NCBI GenBank assembly: GCA_001465935.1
Contig: LNKV01000003.1
Coordinates: 1,836,120-1,900,119 of the forward strand
Reading direction: 5' to 3'
Source of the DNA: Clarireedia homoeocarpa
Lineage: Eukaryota > Ascomycota > Leotiomycetes > Helotiales > Rutstroemiaceae
DNA: 64,000 nucleotides
In this document: positions 46,067-55,793 of the stretch, piece by piece
How the letters are laid out: each line of letters opens with the position of its first letter
How positions within the stretch are numbered: position 1 is the stretch's first letter
Translations under genes and position numbers: made by a program
The notes under the pieces: model-generated
The model's database searches: none
Told to the model about the DNA's origin: nothing
Seen by the model: only the letters and a program-made list of their open reading frames with translations

Positions 46067-47806
46067 ATGAATGGTACGCGCAATGTGCCTTCCAGGGCTC
46101 TCCTTCAATACCTCGGAAGATATGCATCTTCGAAACGATGTTGTTCCATTCACCAATCGCCCTTGCCATACGGCCATATTAATTGTCGGGCGGTTCCTCT
46201 CCCATCTCTTCGTCTTGGCCAACAGCATCGCCACCTAGTTCTGGCGCAAATTCTCAAACGCAAGAAGCCTTTGCCAACCGATCATAAATTGAGTGAGCAT
46301 ACTGAGATGTTGATACGCGACGAAGATGACAAGTGGTGGAAGGAGCAGAAAATAAGCTTATGGGCCCAGGAGACCAAGAAAAGCCAACCGGAGTATCTAG
46401 GAATCCAAACTTTGGCACAGGTTATGAAGAACTTTCTAGGTCCTAGACGAACAACTCAACTGGGGCCGCCAGGCAAAGACGGGCATGGATGGCTTTTAGT
46501 ACGCAAAAATGATGAGAAAAGGCCAACGGGGTATGATAGACAAAACGAAGATGATCTCGAGGACTATATTCTGGTTAGACCAAAGCCGGAGACAATGCCG
46601 AAAGAAATAAAGAACGACAAAGCTCGTGGAGCGAAGTTATTGTATATGAAAAGCGGTAACTTTCTGGACTACATGAGAGTTGTGCTAAGCAAAGCATACG
46701 GATTTGTCCAATTGAACAGCAATGTGGAATTCCACATAAAGTACGGCCGCTCTTTACTAGGAGAAGATGAGATGACTCGGTCCCCAGGTGGTCTGGCTTT
46801 TCGACCAGAGCTCATCGCGAAATCCCTGGGCGCTGTTCTATGCGTGCAACCTTTGACAAATGGATTTGAAGTCGTTTTCGTGATAAGGTCACAGTCTGGG
46901 GATAAAAAAGCCATAAATCTGCAAAAAAAAGGGTGGGAAGACAACCTGAAATCCACTTTCGAGCACCTTCGTAAACTAGAGGCCACAGGCAAATCCGTTC
47001 TAAAACGGGAAAGGAGACACGACAAAGCCATAAGGATGCTTCGGGAAGATGCCGATATCAAGAGATTGAAAGAACAAGGCGAATCTTATAAACATATCCT
47101 CGAACAGCGAAAGAAGATCGAAGAACGAAACAGTCAGATTATAGATCATTTTGCGAAGAAGAATCTCGCGCGTAAAGAGAAGGTGCGTCTGAAAGTGGAA
47201 AAGAGGAAAGCATTGGCTCGCGAGAGACATGAGGAACGACTGAGGGAGAGAGAGATTGAGGTGCAACAGATGCTGGAGGAAAACAGTTGGGAGCAACTGG
47301 AAAAGCTGGATACCCTTGGAGACTCATACTTCCCGGCCGAAACCGAACACCAGGACAGGGAAGCGGATAGCCCTTCGTGGATGAATAGTGGCATCCAACT
47401 CGCAAAATCCACCGAATCGTCCCCGCCCTCCAATTGGCACTCTGTGCAGGATGGTACAGCGGTATCAAAAGACCTTAGTTACTACCCGGCTGGAGGAGCT
47501 CCGCTTGTTCGGACGGTATCAACTAAGGGCCCAGAATGGAGCACTCGTCGTATCCGAACAATAACAACTGGTGATTGGGATAGTCCAGATGAGCGCCCTA
47601 TTTCTGTGCGGAGGGTCATGGATACCGTACACCCGCCAGTCCACAATGCTGAGTCCGCGGAATCTGCAGAGGGCTCGTCTAGTACAGGTAAGTCTAAAGG
47701 CGTGGACAAGAAGCTTCTTCGTTATCATTACAGTGGAGATTCTGCTCTGCGTCATGTGGTAAACCCTGATCAGAGTTATTTGCTGGGGCACAGATCTATC
47801 TTCTAA
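46067..47806 (+). CDS. Probable mitochondrial protein, 579 residues
   Basis: Single open frame from an ATG at 46067. The first 60 residues are rich in Arg, Ser and Leu and lack acidic residues, as in a mitochondrial presequence. A folded central region (about 95-310) includes GKDGHGWLLVRKND and AYGFVQLNSNVEFHIKYGRSL, then a basic/acidic coiled coil (about 305-410) and a polar C-terminal tail. The central block with a helix followed by VEFHI is faintly reminiscent of the C-terminal domain of mitochondrial initiation factor 3, but this is speculation. No enzyme motif is recognised. Confidence 0.65.
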   Translation: MNGTRNVPSRALLQYLGRYASSKRCCSIHQSPLPYGHINCRAVPLPSLRLGQQHRHLVLAQILKRKKPLPTDHKLSEHTEMLIRDEDDKWWKEQKISLWAQETKKSQPEYLGIQTLAQVMKNFLGPRRTTQLGPPGKDGHGWLLVRKNDEKRPTGYDRQNEDDLEDYILVRPKPETMPKEIKNDKARGAKLLYMKSGNFLDYMRVVLSKAYGFVQLNSNVEFHIKYGRSLLGEDEMTRSPGGLAFRPELIAKSLGAVLCVQPLTNGFEVVFVIRSQSGDKKAINLQKKGWEDNLKSTFEHLRKLEATGKSVLKRERRHDKAIRMLREDADIKRLKEQGESYKHILEQRKKIEERNSQIIDHFAKKNLARKEKVRLKVEKRKALARERHEERLREREIEVQQMLEENSWEQLEKLDTLGDSYFPAETEHQDREADSPSWMNSGIQLAKSTESSPPSNWHSVQDGTAVSKDLSYYPAGGAPLVRTVSTKGPEWSTRRIRTITTGDWDSPDERPISVRRVMDTVHPPVHNAESAESAEGSSSTGKSKGVDKKLLRYHYSGDSALRHVVNPDQSYLLGHRSIF

Positions 47807-48433
47807 GTAAGGCACTAATTTTGAGACTTTGATATGCTCAAAGTCTGCGATGTATTACATAGGTGTGGTAGTGTAGGATTTTGTAATTCTATGTTCGTTG
47901 ATACCCATGATGCGTTTGTATAGACTAGTGTATCCATATCATGACCAACTACTCATCATCTAATGAGTTTTCCTCGCCATAGATATGATTGTATCTTATC
48001 ACAGTAAGGCTAAAAGACTTTCAACATCTTCTATTTCTTCCTCCGGGCTGAGTCGTCCGAAAACACAGTTACTCATGGGCTGTGGGGTGGAACGCTGTAT
48101 CAAGGAACAAGAGTATTTCGACCACACTGGATCTCTAGAGATGGTTGGTGGCTTTGTTCCTAAGCCACTGATATGATAGATCTGGTGGCTATATCATTGG
48201 TAGAGGATCATGCACTTTGCTACTTAAACCTGTGTAACCTGACGGACCAGGCTGTGCTGACTTGCTTCGCATCACCATGAACTTCAATCAAGCTGCTGTT
48301 TCTTCCCATCTTTTGATTTTTTTTTTACTTTTTTTTGGGCATTAAATTGACCGCTTTTCTTTCGATTATTTCAATTGTACTTCCAATCTCCATCTCATAT
48401 ATCTCACGGCCGAAACTTGGAAAGCCCAAGATC
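47807..48433. other. Intergenic, no gene seen
   Basis: 3' flank of the mitochondrial gene and promoter of the STAND/ankyrin gene; T-rich tract near 48317-48338 close to the likely transcription start. No exon supported. Confidence 0.45.
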
Positions 48434-50607
48434 ATGGCGGAAGTGGGCATCATCGCTAGTGGTATGGGTATAGCCTCGCTGGGGTTACAGCTTCTAGACA
48501 ATGTCAAGAAGCTCAAAGAATTCTGGGACTCTGTCAAAGAAGCACCAGATGATGTTCGACATGCCTTGACAGAGCTCGAAATTCTTAGGACCATCATCGA
48601 TGCCATTCCCAAGAATGATGCGGACATGCCAGCGATTCCCGCAGCCTCGTCGGCGGAATGTCTAAAGCTTTGCTACCAAGTGTTAACCCTACTTGAGGAA
48701 CTACTAAGAGATATGAGTCAAAGGATTGAGAAGAGGATTACCCGTGGTAGCATACGAGTTGTTTTGAAGAAGGGTACCATCGATAAATTTCGAGATCGAC
48801 TAAGGAACGCACAAGATATGCTTGTACTTTGTAGGCAGACTTACCTGGATGCGGTGCAAGGCGAACGCCACAGAATTCAACTTCAGTACATGATGAAAAT
48901 TGATGAGTATCAGCGGCGCGAATTTCCTGAGCTGAAAGCTGCGTATACAAGTTCCATGGCCGCGAAAGTGTGTGTGGATATCTCGAATCTGGACTCGAAC
49001 TCGAACTCGAACTCCAACTCAAATAACGACCTACAAACGACTAAATCTGCGACAAGTTCGAACATTACGACAGTGGGCATAGCCCGAGGTCGCAAAGCAC
49101 ATTTGAAGAAAAAACTGCAGATGCCATTCTGGTTGCCCTATGCCAATCAGACTTGGGATTTCTCGGCATACCGAGCACCTGCGGGGTGGGATTTCACCTT
49201 TCGTCAATATTATGTCATAGAGGGCGACTCACCGGCTTTTAAACATGTGGCTGATGGAGATGTAGCAGCGTTGCAAGTGCTGTTTGGAAGCAAGAAGGCT
49301 ACACCTTTCGATAGGGATTCTAACGGCTACACACTACTAGATGTAAGATTGCTGTAACTACTCCTGAATGGAAAATGTTATATGTGTGTGGATACCTAAT
49401 AGTTCTATACACTAGCACGCGGCTTTCACACTCAACCCAATGATGTGTCAACTCTTACTTGATGCAGGTGCGGAACCGAATGAGTCCTACTGGGGGTATG
49501 TCAATCCAACTCAGCTTTAATGTAACACCTCTGATGGACGATAGACAGCGTTTTTTAACTTATGGCTTCGATACACGTATGGAAATGCATGATACGGAGC
49601 ATCTAGAAACGCTACGAGTGCTATTACCGAAAATAGATATCGATGATCCTTTTGAACAAATCTTCGGTTTCACGGGATCCATTGATGTTTTATCATGGTT
49701 GCTAGACAGTACCGATTCGGAATGGAGGCGAAGAGATCTCGCAGACAGAATCAAATTTACCATACGCCTATGCGAATCATTCTATAAATTATTCAATGGA
49801 CGACCGACGTATCCTTTTTGTGGTCCTATTTTACAGCTCATGCTGCAAAATGATGAGCTTTCTGAAGAATTATGCGCAATGGAGGTAGATCATACCCGTC
49901 ATCCTCCGGCGACTTTGCTTACCTCTACTGCACATAACTTGGTGAATTTGGCATTGGCTTTAGCTCTAACTAAGCAAGCGTTGTCTCTAGAGATTCAGGT
50001 TTCAGATTCCGCCCTTGGTGGTTATATATTAGACTCTGAGATTATGCCTGTTGTAACCCTCATTAAAGAACTAGTTCGGCTCAAGTCTGATATTCACCAC
50101 CTCATGCCAGCATCGTATTGGTCTCCAAAACCGACGACCATTTTATTCCGGTTGCTTGTGGATTGCTATGGATACAAAATCTATAGAGTCGGAAAAACTA
50201 CGAATGACGCACTAGATGGACCTAATATTACAATCCGAGTATGGCTTGAAATTTTGTTAGAAGCCGGGGTAGACATGGTGGAATATGGAAAGAAGGAGCA
50301 CGATTGGTTTTGCAAGAATCGGCCTATTTGTATTAAAACTCATGATTATCTAACAAATCCCAGGAGATATCCAGCACTCCGTCTCATAAGCTTTTCCTAC
50401 GGACCGAAACCTGATGACTGGGTATTTCGATTAGTTGTTGAAGAGGAGTACTATGGATACTATAGGATATTCCGAGAGTTTTGGAGCATGGTCGATCATC
50501 CAGAGCGTGCCATACCTGGAACATGGGATGCGGCTCCGCAGTGGGAATTTGCCAAGTGGAATGATGATGCTGACGATGATTTGCTATCGGATTCAGATTA
50601 TCATTAG
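48434..50607 (+). CDS. STAND-type N-terminal domain / ankyrin-like protein
   Basis: Three exons: 48434-49342, 49416-49495, 49545-50607 (683 residues). The ATG at 48434 gives MAEVGIIASGMGIASLGLQLLDNVKKLKEF, the usual start of the helical N-terminal domain found on fungal NACHT, ankyrin and other STAND/NLR-like proteins. A Ser-Asn repeat linker (about 196-206) precedes a segment with DVAALQVLFGS...D.NGYTLLD and AAFTLNPMMCQLLLDAGAEPNES, which reads as two ankyrin-like repeats. The C-terminal 350 residues are helical and unrecognised. No P-loop is visible, so this is not a complete NLR. A role in self/non-self recognition is possible by family, not shown here. Confidence 0.7.
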
Positions 50608-51355
50608 GACTGAAGTCTGTGTTATAAAAGAGACTAGGAATTTAAGTTGAACGTCGACAGTTTCTGTTTGTCTCTCATCGACGGGACCAAGAATCCTTGG
50701 AAGTGTAGCGTTGATAGGGGTACTACTTGTACTTGGTTGTTTCGGATATTTCATCACACACGCTGCAGCTTCTCATATATGCACTTGGTGACCTAGGTCT
50801 CTGGGAATTTCATAGAGTCATCTTCAGTGGAAAGAGAGTCGATTATCCACAGCGATTGTGGTAGTTCATTACCCACTACGCAGCAGTTTCGGCAATTCCA
50901 CCGTCCAGCAAGAGACAGGTATTATCCGTAACAGATAAAAACTTGGAAATGATGATAGAACTCGATTATGTCCACTTTCAGAAACAAATCCCAAAATGTA
51001 GCTTCGTGCTGAATTCTTAGTTCACGTTATGATGAGGTATCATACTCCGTGACATCTCAGAAGAAGACAGGCATGTCCACATTTGGGCGAAAGGTTCTGA
51101 ACTCGACTGCACGCTAGAGTCACTTCCAAGGCATGATAGAGAATAATTAAGTTTCTTCGCTCCAAGAGCATGGAAATGATATTTCAATTTTAGTCATCTG
51201 GTTGGTGTATTTCCATATTGGTTGACAGTATGTATCTCAGTGCAAGAGACTCCCAAGCTTGCCGCCTCCTGCTCCTAGCCGCCTAAACTTTGACCCAGAA
51301 ATACACTATGGATCTTTGAGAGCCATCAGTGAAGCTACGATCGTGTTCTTTGCCT
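50608..51355. other. Intergenic between convergent genes, no gene seen
   Basis: 3' flanks of the STAND/ankyrin gene (plus) and the repeat-peptide precursor gene (minus). No supported exon. Confidence 0.45.
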
Positions 51356-51861
51356 CTACTCGGAGTCATCGACGAACTTGGAGTGGTCACCTCGATCCTG
51401 GCGTTTGGTCTTCTCGTCCGAAACAAATGGCGGGGGGGGACGGTCCTGGCGTTTGGTCTTCTCGTCCGAAACAGATGCCGGAGGGGGACGGTCCTGGCGT
51501 TTGGTCTTCTCGTCCGAAACAGATGCTGGGGGCGGACGGTCCTGGCGTTTGGTCTTCTCGTCCGAAACAGATGCCGGAGGGGGACGGTCCTGGCGTTTGG
51601 TCTTCTCGTCCGAAACAGATGCTGGGGGGGGACGGTCCTGACGCTTCGCTACTTCGTCTGCTACGAAGTTCGAGTGGTCACCTCGATCTTGCTATGATTC
51701 AAATCCTATTAGCTTGCTGCAGCCAAAGCAGAATACAGAACTAAACATTGGGTCTAACGAACTCTTGCTTCAATGGCAGTACCTGGGTTGGCAACCGGTG
51801 CAGCTAATGTGGTTGCACCGAGGACTGCGGTGATTGCGATGGCGTATGAAGTGAAGCGCAT
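51356..51861 (-). CDS. Kex2-processed repeat precursor (candidate RiPP precursor)
   Basis: Two exons: 51861-51763 (33 codons) and 51691-51356 (111 codons plus stop), joined by a 71-nt intron with a GTTCGT donor, GCTAAT branch and TAG acceptor. Exon 1 encodes a signal peptide (MRFTSYAIAITAVLGATTLA) and a short propeptide ending EAR. Exon 2 is made entirely of tandem peptides, each starting QDR: one QDRGDHSNFVADEVAKR, four QDRPPPASVSDEKTKR, one QDRPPPPFVSDEKTKR, and a terminal QDRGDHSKFVDDSE. Every internal unit ends in Lys-Arg, the Kex2 cut site. This matches the architecture of UstA/GigA-type fungal RiPP precursors and other KEP proteins. Two UstY-family genes lie 2.5-5.5 kb away. Cores contain no Tyr or Trp. 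The alternative is a secreted repeat peptide without further modification. Confidence 0.85.
51401..51640 (-). repeat. Five 48-bp tandem repeats encoding peptide units
   Basis: Five copies of a 48-bp unit (51593-51640, 51545-51592, 51497-51544, 51449-51496, 51401-51448) with small differences at two or three sites, mainly within a run of six to eight cytosines on the coding strand. The array is flanked by related GAGTGGTCACCTCGATC segments that encode the first and last peptide units. All six frames are open or nearly open, which obscures the true strand. Confidence 0.92.
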
Positions 51862-52644
51862 GATGTTTGATGATGTTTGTATTGTTGAGAGGATTGTGGA
51901 AATGGAGCTGCTATTTAGAACTCAAGCGTCCTATGTCCCATCCTATATATGCATTCAGTTTCTTGCTCTGGATCACGTTTTTAGATATCTCGTTGATATC
52001 ATTTTCCCAAAAAGGAGATGTCCTAGCGAGATACCCCTCATTGCTTATTCTGGACACTTTACCGATGTGACCTTTAGTGCTTATAAAGATGCAAGCTTTT
52101 CTCGTACTGTACGTACACCTCGGTATATTCGACATTACCAGTTCAACGCACGACAGCCAGCCTGTCCTATGTTGCATATTCCAGCTTATGTTTGACGTAA
52201 GCTTAATGGGACCCACATTATCGCAACGAAAAAAAAAAAAAAAGGAGCCGTTAGCGAAATATGGAGTCAAGCCAGGTTCGTGCAGTGTTGCAATGAAATT
52301 CGCGATACGCTATCACAACCACATGGCTTTACAGGTGATTCTGCAGTGAAAATGACAATCTTCATTGAGATCTAGAACATCGAAAGCTTGAAAAGTGGAG
52401 ATCACGAAATACATGCAGAAGTGGGCGGTCAAAGATATCGTATGTATTGATTCCGCTATATCCTTCTCGACCCGTCAAGAACTACATACTAATCAAAACG
52501 CTATATATTCATGCTAACGCATCCGGCTGACGCTGCTAAAAACTTAGCTGTTCCTCAGCTCGTCTGTTTCCCTAGATTCCCCAGCTTCCGAATTCGGAAA
52601 ACATGGCTACTATGCAGATCGTGCATGCCCCACTATATCTTTAG
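51862..52644. other. Promoter of the precursor gene; no other gene seen
   Basis: Upstream of the precursor ATG a TATATA element occurs at about 51943 (minus-strand orientation, roughly 85 bp upstream). A 17-base A tract lies near 52230. Plus-strand frames over 51773-52349 are antisense to the promoter and have no support. Confidence 0.5.
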
Positions 52645-54045
52645 TCAAAGCTTATGTGCTGTCAACTTAAGATAGAGAATCTTTGCTATCCGCATACTCG
52701 GCTCATCCACAGTTCTCCAAAATATGTCAGCAACCCAGAAGACGATTGGTGTAATCAAGACAAAGCTGGTCACCAGACTAAGTTGGCAATGCTCTGGACC
52801 CCAATGACTCCACAGGTTGGAGATAACACCATAGCCTACACTGTGCAGAATTGGGCCGTGAACTAAGTACATGGCATACGATATTTTGCCAAGATAGCCA
52901 GCGAACGGAGTGGTAAAGGCTTTCCGGAGGAAGCCAGAGTTGCTTGTAGCCCATACCACCAAGATGGCGCCATATGTGTGCCAATCCCAGGAGTTGGAAG
53001 TAATCAAAGAGAGCATCATGAAACCTGGAGTCTCTGCGCTGTGCCGAATCGGGAAGGAGAGCAGGAACAGTCCACAAATGATAGTAGTAGACCAAACAAA
53101 AGTGGCTAGCCATGCTCGTCGGATGAGAAATACTCCAAGTTCGAGCTGTATCTGCTGAATTTCTGCCATGCACATCCCACTAATGAAGAGGGCAACTTCC
53201 CACTTCTGAAACCACATGCAGTAGAGGAAGAAAGTAGCAGCTAATGTGAAGCGCACAGTGGTACGTGTTTTGGCAAGAGAAATCGTGACTAAGAATAGTA
53301 CCATTGATGCCCTGAACTCAATAGGTATCGTCCACAAGTGTGAGTCGTAGTGGTAATCTAAAATTCGCCACGACCAAGGGTTCATTAGTTCTAGGGTGAC
53401 GAAACGTGCCCAGTCAATGAATTGATCGAAAATGTTTGGTCGGGGCTCAGGCCTTGCTTCAATGAAGCCTGGTAAGTCTTTGTAACCAGGAAAGTCATCA
53501 ATGCCGAGACAGACGGTCAGAAGGACGATGAATGTTGAGATGGTGGTTGGAATAAAAAGCCTCATTCCTCGTCGAAAGATCGCCGAAGACATGTTGTCCA
53601 AAAGATCATCCCAAAGCCGATGCCTAATAAGCGTCAATGGCTTATATGACAGTGCATATCCGGATACAACAAAGAATATCGAGACCATCGGGATGCCTGA
53701 GTGGAAAAGTCTGATGATGGGTAGTTGAAACGGGTGGGTATTATTGCTGTAGCCGTAGCCTAACTCCTTTGCAGGGCGGAATGGTTCTGAAAAATGAGAC
53801 ACAAACACAATCAGAGAAGCATAGCCCCTCATGCCGTCTAGGAAGGATGTCGTCGAGCCATGGCTAGGTTTAGCAACTGTCGACGCCCTGTCGAGAAGTG
53901 CGGGGTACCAGCTGGGGAGAACAAATAATGCTAAACACGAGCTGTAGTTGCATAGTACCTCGTAAAAGCTACCCCTTCGCCTTGATTCACCGCTGTTGTG
54001 ATCACTGGGGGTATATGTCGAGGAAACGTAAGCGTGCCGGCTCAT
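52645..54045 (-). CDS. Membrane acyltransferase (acyltransferase 3 family)
   Basis: Intronless, 466 residues from the ATG at 54045. Typical Acyl_transf_3 layout: LDGMRGYASLIVFVSHF near the first third, IPMVSIFFVVSGYALSYK, a series of about ten hydrophobic segments, YHYDSHLWTIPIEFRASMVLF in the middle, and GKISYAMYLVHGPILHSVGYG near the C-terminus. Such proteins move acyl groups onto small molecules or sugars at membranes and are frequent in fungal secondary-metabolite clusters. It sits between the repeat-peptide precursor and a UstY gene, all three on the minus strand, so acylation of the peptide product is a reasonable inference but not shown. Confidence 0.85.
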   Translation of the reverse strand: MSRHAYVSSTYTPSDHNSGESRRRGSFYEVLCNYSSCLALFVLPSWYPALLDRASTVAKPSHGSTTSFLDGMRGYASLIVFVSHFSEPFRPAKELGYGYSNNTHPFQLPIIRLFHSGIPMVSIFFVVSGYALSYKPLTLIRHRLWDDLLDNMSSAIFRRGMRLFIPTTISTFIVLLTVCLGIDDFPGYKDLPGFIEARPEPRPNIFDQFIDWARFVTLELMNPWSWRILDYHYDSHLWTIPIEFRASMVLFLVTISLAKTRTTVRFTLAATFFLYCMWFQKWEVALFISGMCMAEIQQIQLELGVFLIRRAWLATFVWSTTIICGLFLLSFPIRHSAETPGFMMLSLITSNSWDWHTYGAILVVWATSNSGFLRKAFTTPFAGYLGKISYAMYLVHGPILHSVGYGVISNLWSHWGPEHCQLSLVTSFVLITPIVFWVADIFWRTVDEPSMRIAKILYLKLTAHKL

Positions 54046-54385
54046 TCTGTGAATCGTCAAAATGGAGGAGTGTTTCTACCTTCAATCGAAGGTGTCATCG
54101 TCAGATACATGCTGCCATTTATGGTTGCGCCTCTACGGAAGAGCGCAGCCGAAGTCACGTCAATGCATATCGCAGAACATACAGCTCGCTAAGAAGGTTG
54201 TGTTTGTTCTGCAGTGGGTGAAATGAGAAATACTGCCGAAGCGAACCAAATGCAAGGATGACTAATCACCGTCATTTTACTAATCCGCAACACCCATGTG
54301 GGACCATGACTGACGCTTATGCTACTGTAATAGCCTTCAATTGATCATGGTATCATTCTTAACTAACTCCCCCTTCTTTCATCGA
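54046..54385. other. Promoter of acyltransferase, no gene seen
   Basis: Spacer of 340 bp between two minus-strand cluster genes; no exon supported. Confidence 0.45.
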
Positions 54386-55310
54386 CTATGGACCTGGATC
54401 CTTATACTTTTCGGTCCAGGCTTTCAATTCGTCGAAATTCTTACACTTATGCACAACCCCCCATCCTGTTGATCCCTGTGCCCTTGGAGTCACACCATCT
54501 GCTTCCAAAAACGCTTCCAATGTGGAATCTGCCGAGCACATTAAGTTCTGGCGTAGATAATCGAAGCAGTGCGTTGTATGTCCAGCCAACGATTTGTACG
54601 CCGGATGTCCGGGAAGATCAACAGGTCCATCAAGGATTTGAGGTCCATTCTCAATCACCGCAAACCATGCATTTCTGATCAGCCTCCTGAGAAATATGCG
54701 TCAGTAAGTACAACAAGACGGGTTGAAGCAAGACTTGCAAACAGTGAAGTTGATGGAAAGCTGACACGGCGTAGACGTTGCTTCCTGGTTTCTGTCCAGC
54801 AGCCGATGGCGGCAGGCTGTACTCTGCGGGATGATCGATCATCACAAATCCTGGAAAAATTCAGTGACTACCTAAAGCACCTGATTCATTCTCCTTACGT
54901 GAATGCATTGTCGCCCAGGCATCATCACTTTCTTTTGAGTGATTGACTGGATTGAATACTTCGTCTGGCATGAACAGCACCATGCTTTCAGAACTCGTGA
55001 AATCTGTTGATCGCCATTCGTTAGCCAGTCAAGCTTCTCAAAATTCGAAATTGTGGAAAAACGCATCATGATACTCACAAGACAAGCTGGCAGGTTTCTG
55101 ATGTCGTTGCAATTCTAATGAGAATACTCGGAATGCAAGTATCACGCATACAGCCGATATAACAAGAATCACAGAAACAAGTCGTCGGCGTAGTCTTTGC
55201 TCTTTCCTGGAAGTGCTTAAATCGTCTTGAGGACAAATACCGGTTTCAGTCAGCTCGCTGCTTTGGGATTCCGAACTATCCCTTGACAAACTCTCATATT
55301 TTTGAGGCAT
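54386..55310 (-). CDS. UstY-family (DUF3328) oxidase, copy 1
   Basis: Four exons (55310-55079, 55003-54899, 54850-54739, 54686-54386) encode 249 residues. A cytosolic N-terminus is followed by one transmembrane segment (about 44-65: LVSVILVISAVCVILAF) and a lumenal domain with the two diagnostic motifs HQLHC (145-149) and HTTHC (186-190), then CFDYLRQNLMCSADSTLEAF and a C-terminal WGVVHKCKNFDELKAWTEKY. UstYa-type enzymes are copper-dependent and cyclise, cross-link or chlorinate peptides in ustiloxin, asperipin and cyclochlorotine routes. The third intron (54687-54738) starts with GCAAGT, a GC-AG intron; only this splice restores the HCLRLIRNAW frame. It lies divergent from copy 2 and upstream of the acyltransferase. 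Confidence 0.88.
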
Positions 55311-55793
55311 TTTCGCAAGTTCGCAACTGTCTGGTTAGGAAGAACAAGTGAAATCCAAAGTTTCTATACATTCTCCAGACGAACACGACTACTACTGATA
55401 TGGAGTGCGATACCCGGTCTTTTCCTCTTTAGAATCGCCTCCATCGTCTGATGAACAAGGATCATCGTCTTTCTCAATTTCTTCGGAGTTGAAACTCAGT
55501 TTGTCAGTTCCAGTCTCTATAATCAAGTGCAGATCACCTTCGCGCACAATAATATCACCCTTGTAACATGGAATCCTTGACCGCATATGTGTCAGCACTA
55601 TCTTTCCATGAACCCAGGCCTACTCATCCACCCTACATGCAACGTAAGTTACTAAGGGCCATTCAGCTATTCTGAAATTGATGCATACGTTCTTGAAAAT
55701 CTGCCAAGTCTGCCGGACAAGTGGGCTTCTTTTACGTACTTTCTGTTACTCTTTCTTCAGTAACTCAACATATCAACTGCCTCAAATAACAAA
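55311..55793. promoter_or_regulatory. Shared promoter between the two UstY genes
   Basis: A 483-bp divergent intergenic region between UstY copy 1 (minus) and copy 2 (plus), so co-regulation is likely. It contains a small minus-strand frame at 55392-55586 (64 residues, hydrophilic, EGDLHLIIETG... region) with an ATG but no known domain; it might be an upstream ORF, an exon fragment or noise. Confidence 0.55.

Noticed and set aside
51400..51691. RGD tripeptide in QDRGDHS as an integrin-binding motif
   Set aside because: RGD arises easily by chance and nothing else points to animal-cell adhesion.
51259..51744. Plus-strand repeat protein (PGVWSSRPKQM repeats)
   Set aside because: The minus strand gives a coherent signal-peptide exon, canonical intron and repeated Kex2-type units with exact codon sums; the plus-strand frames lack a signal peptide or splice logic and are shadows of the array.
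54651..54845. Frameshift (pseudogene) in UstY copy 1
   Set aside because: A GC-AG intron of normal length restores the frame and the conserved HCLRLIRNA sequence, and the exon sum is a multiple of three.
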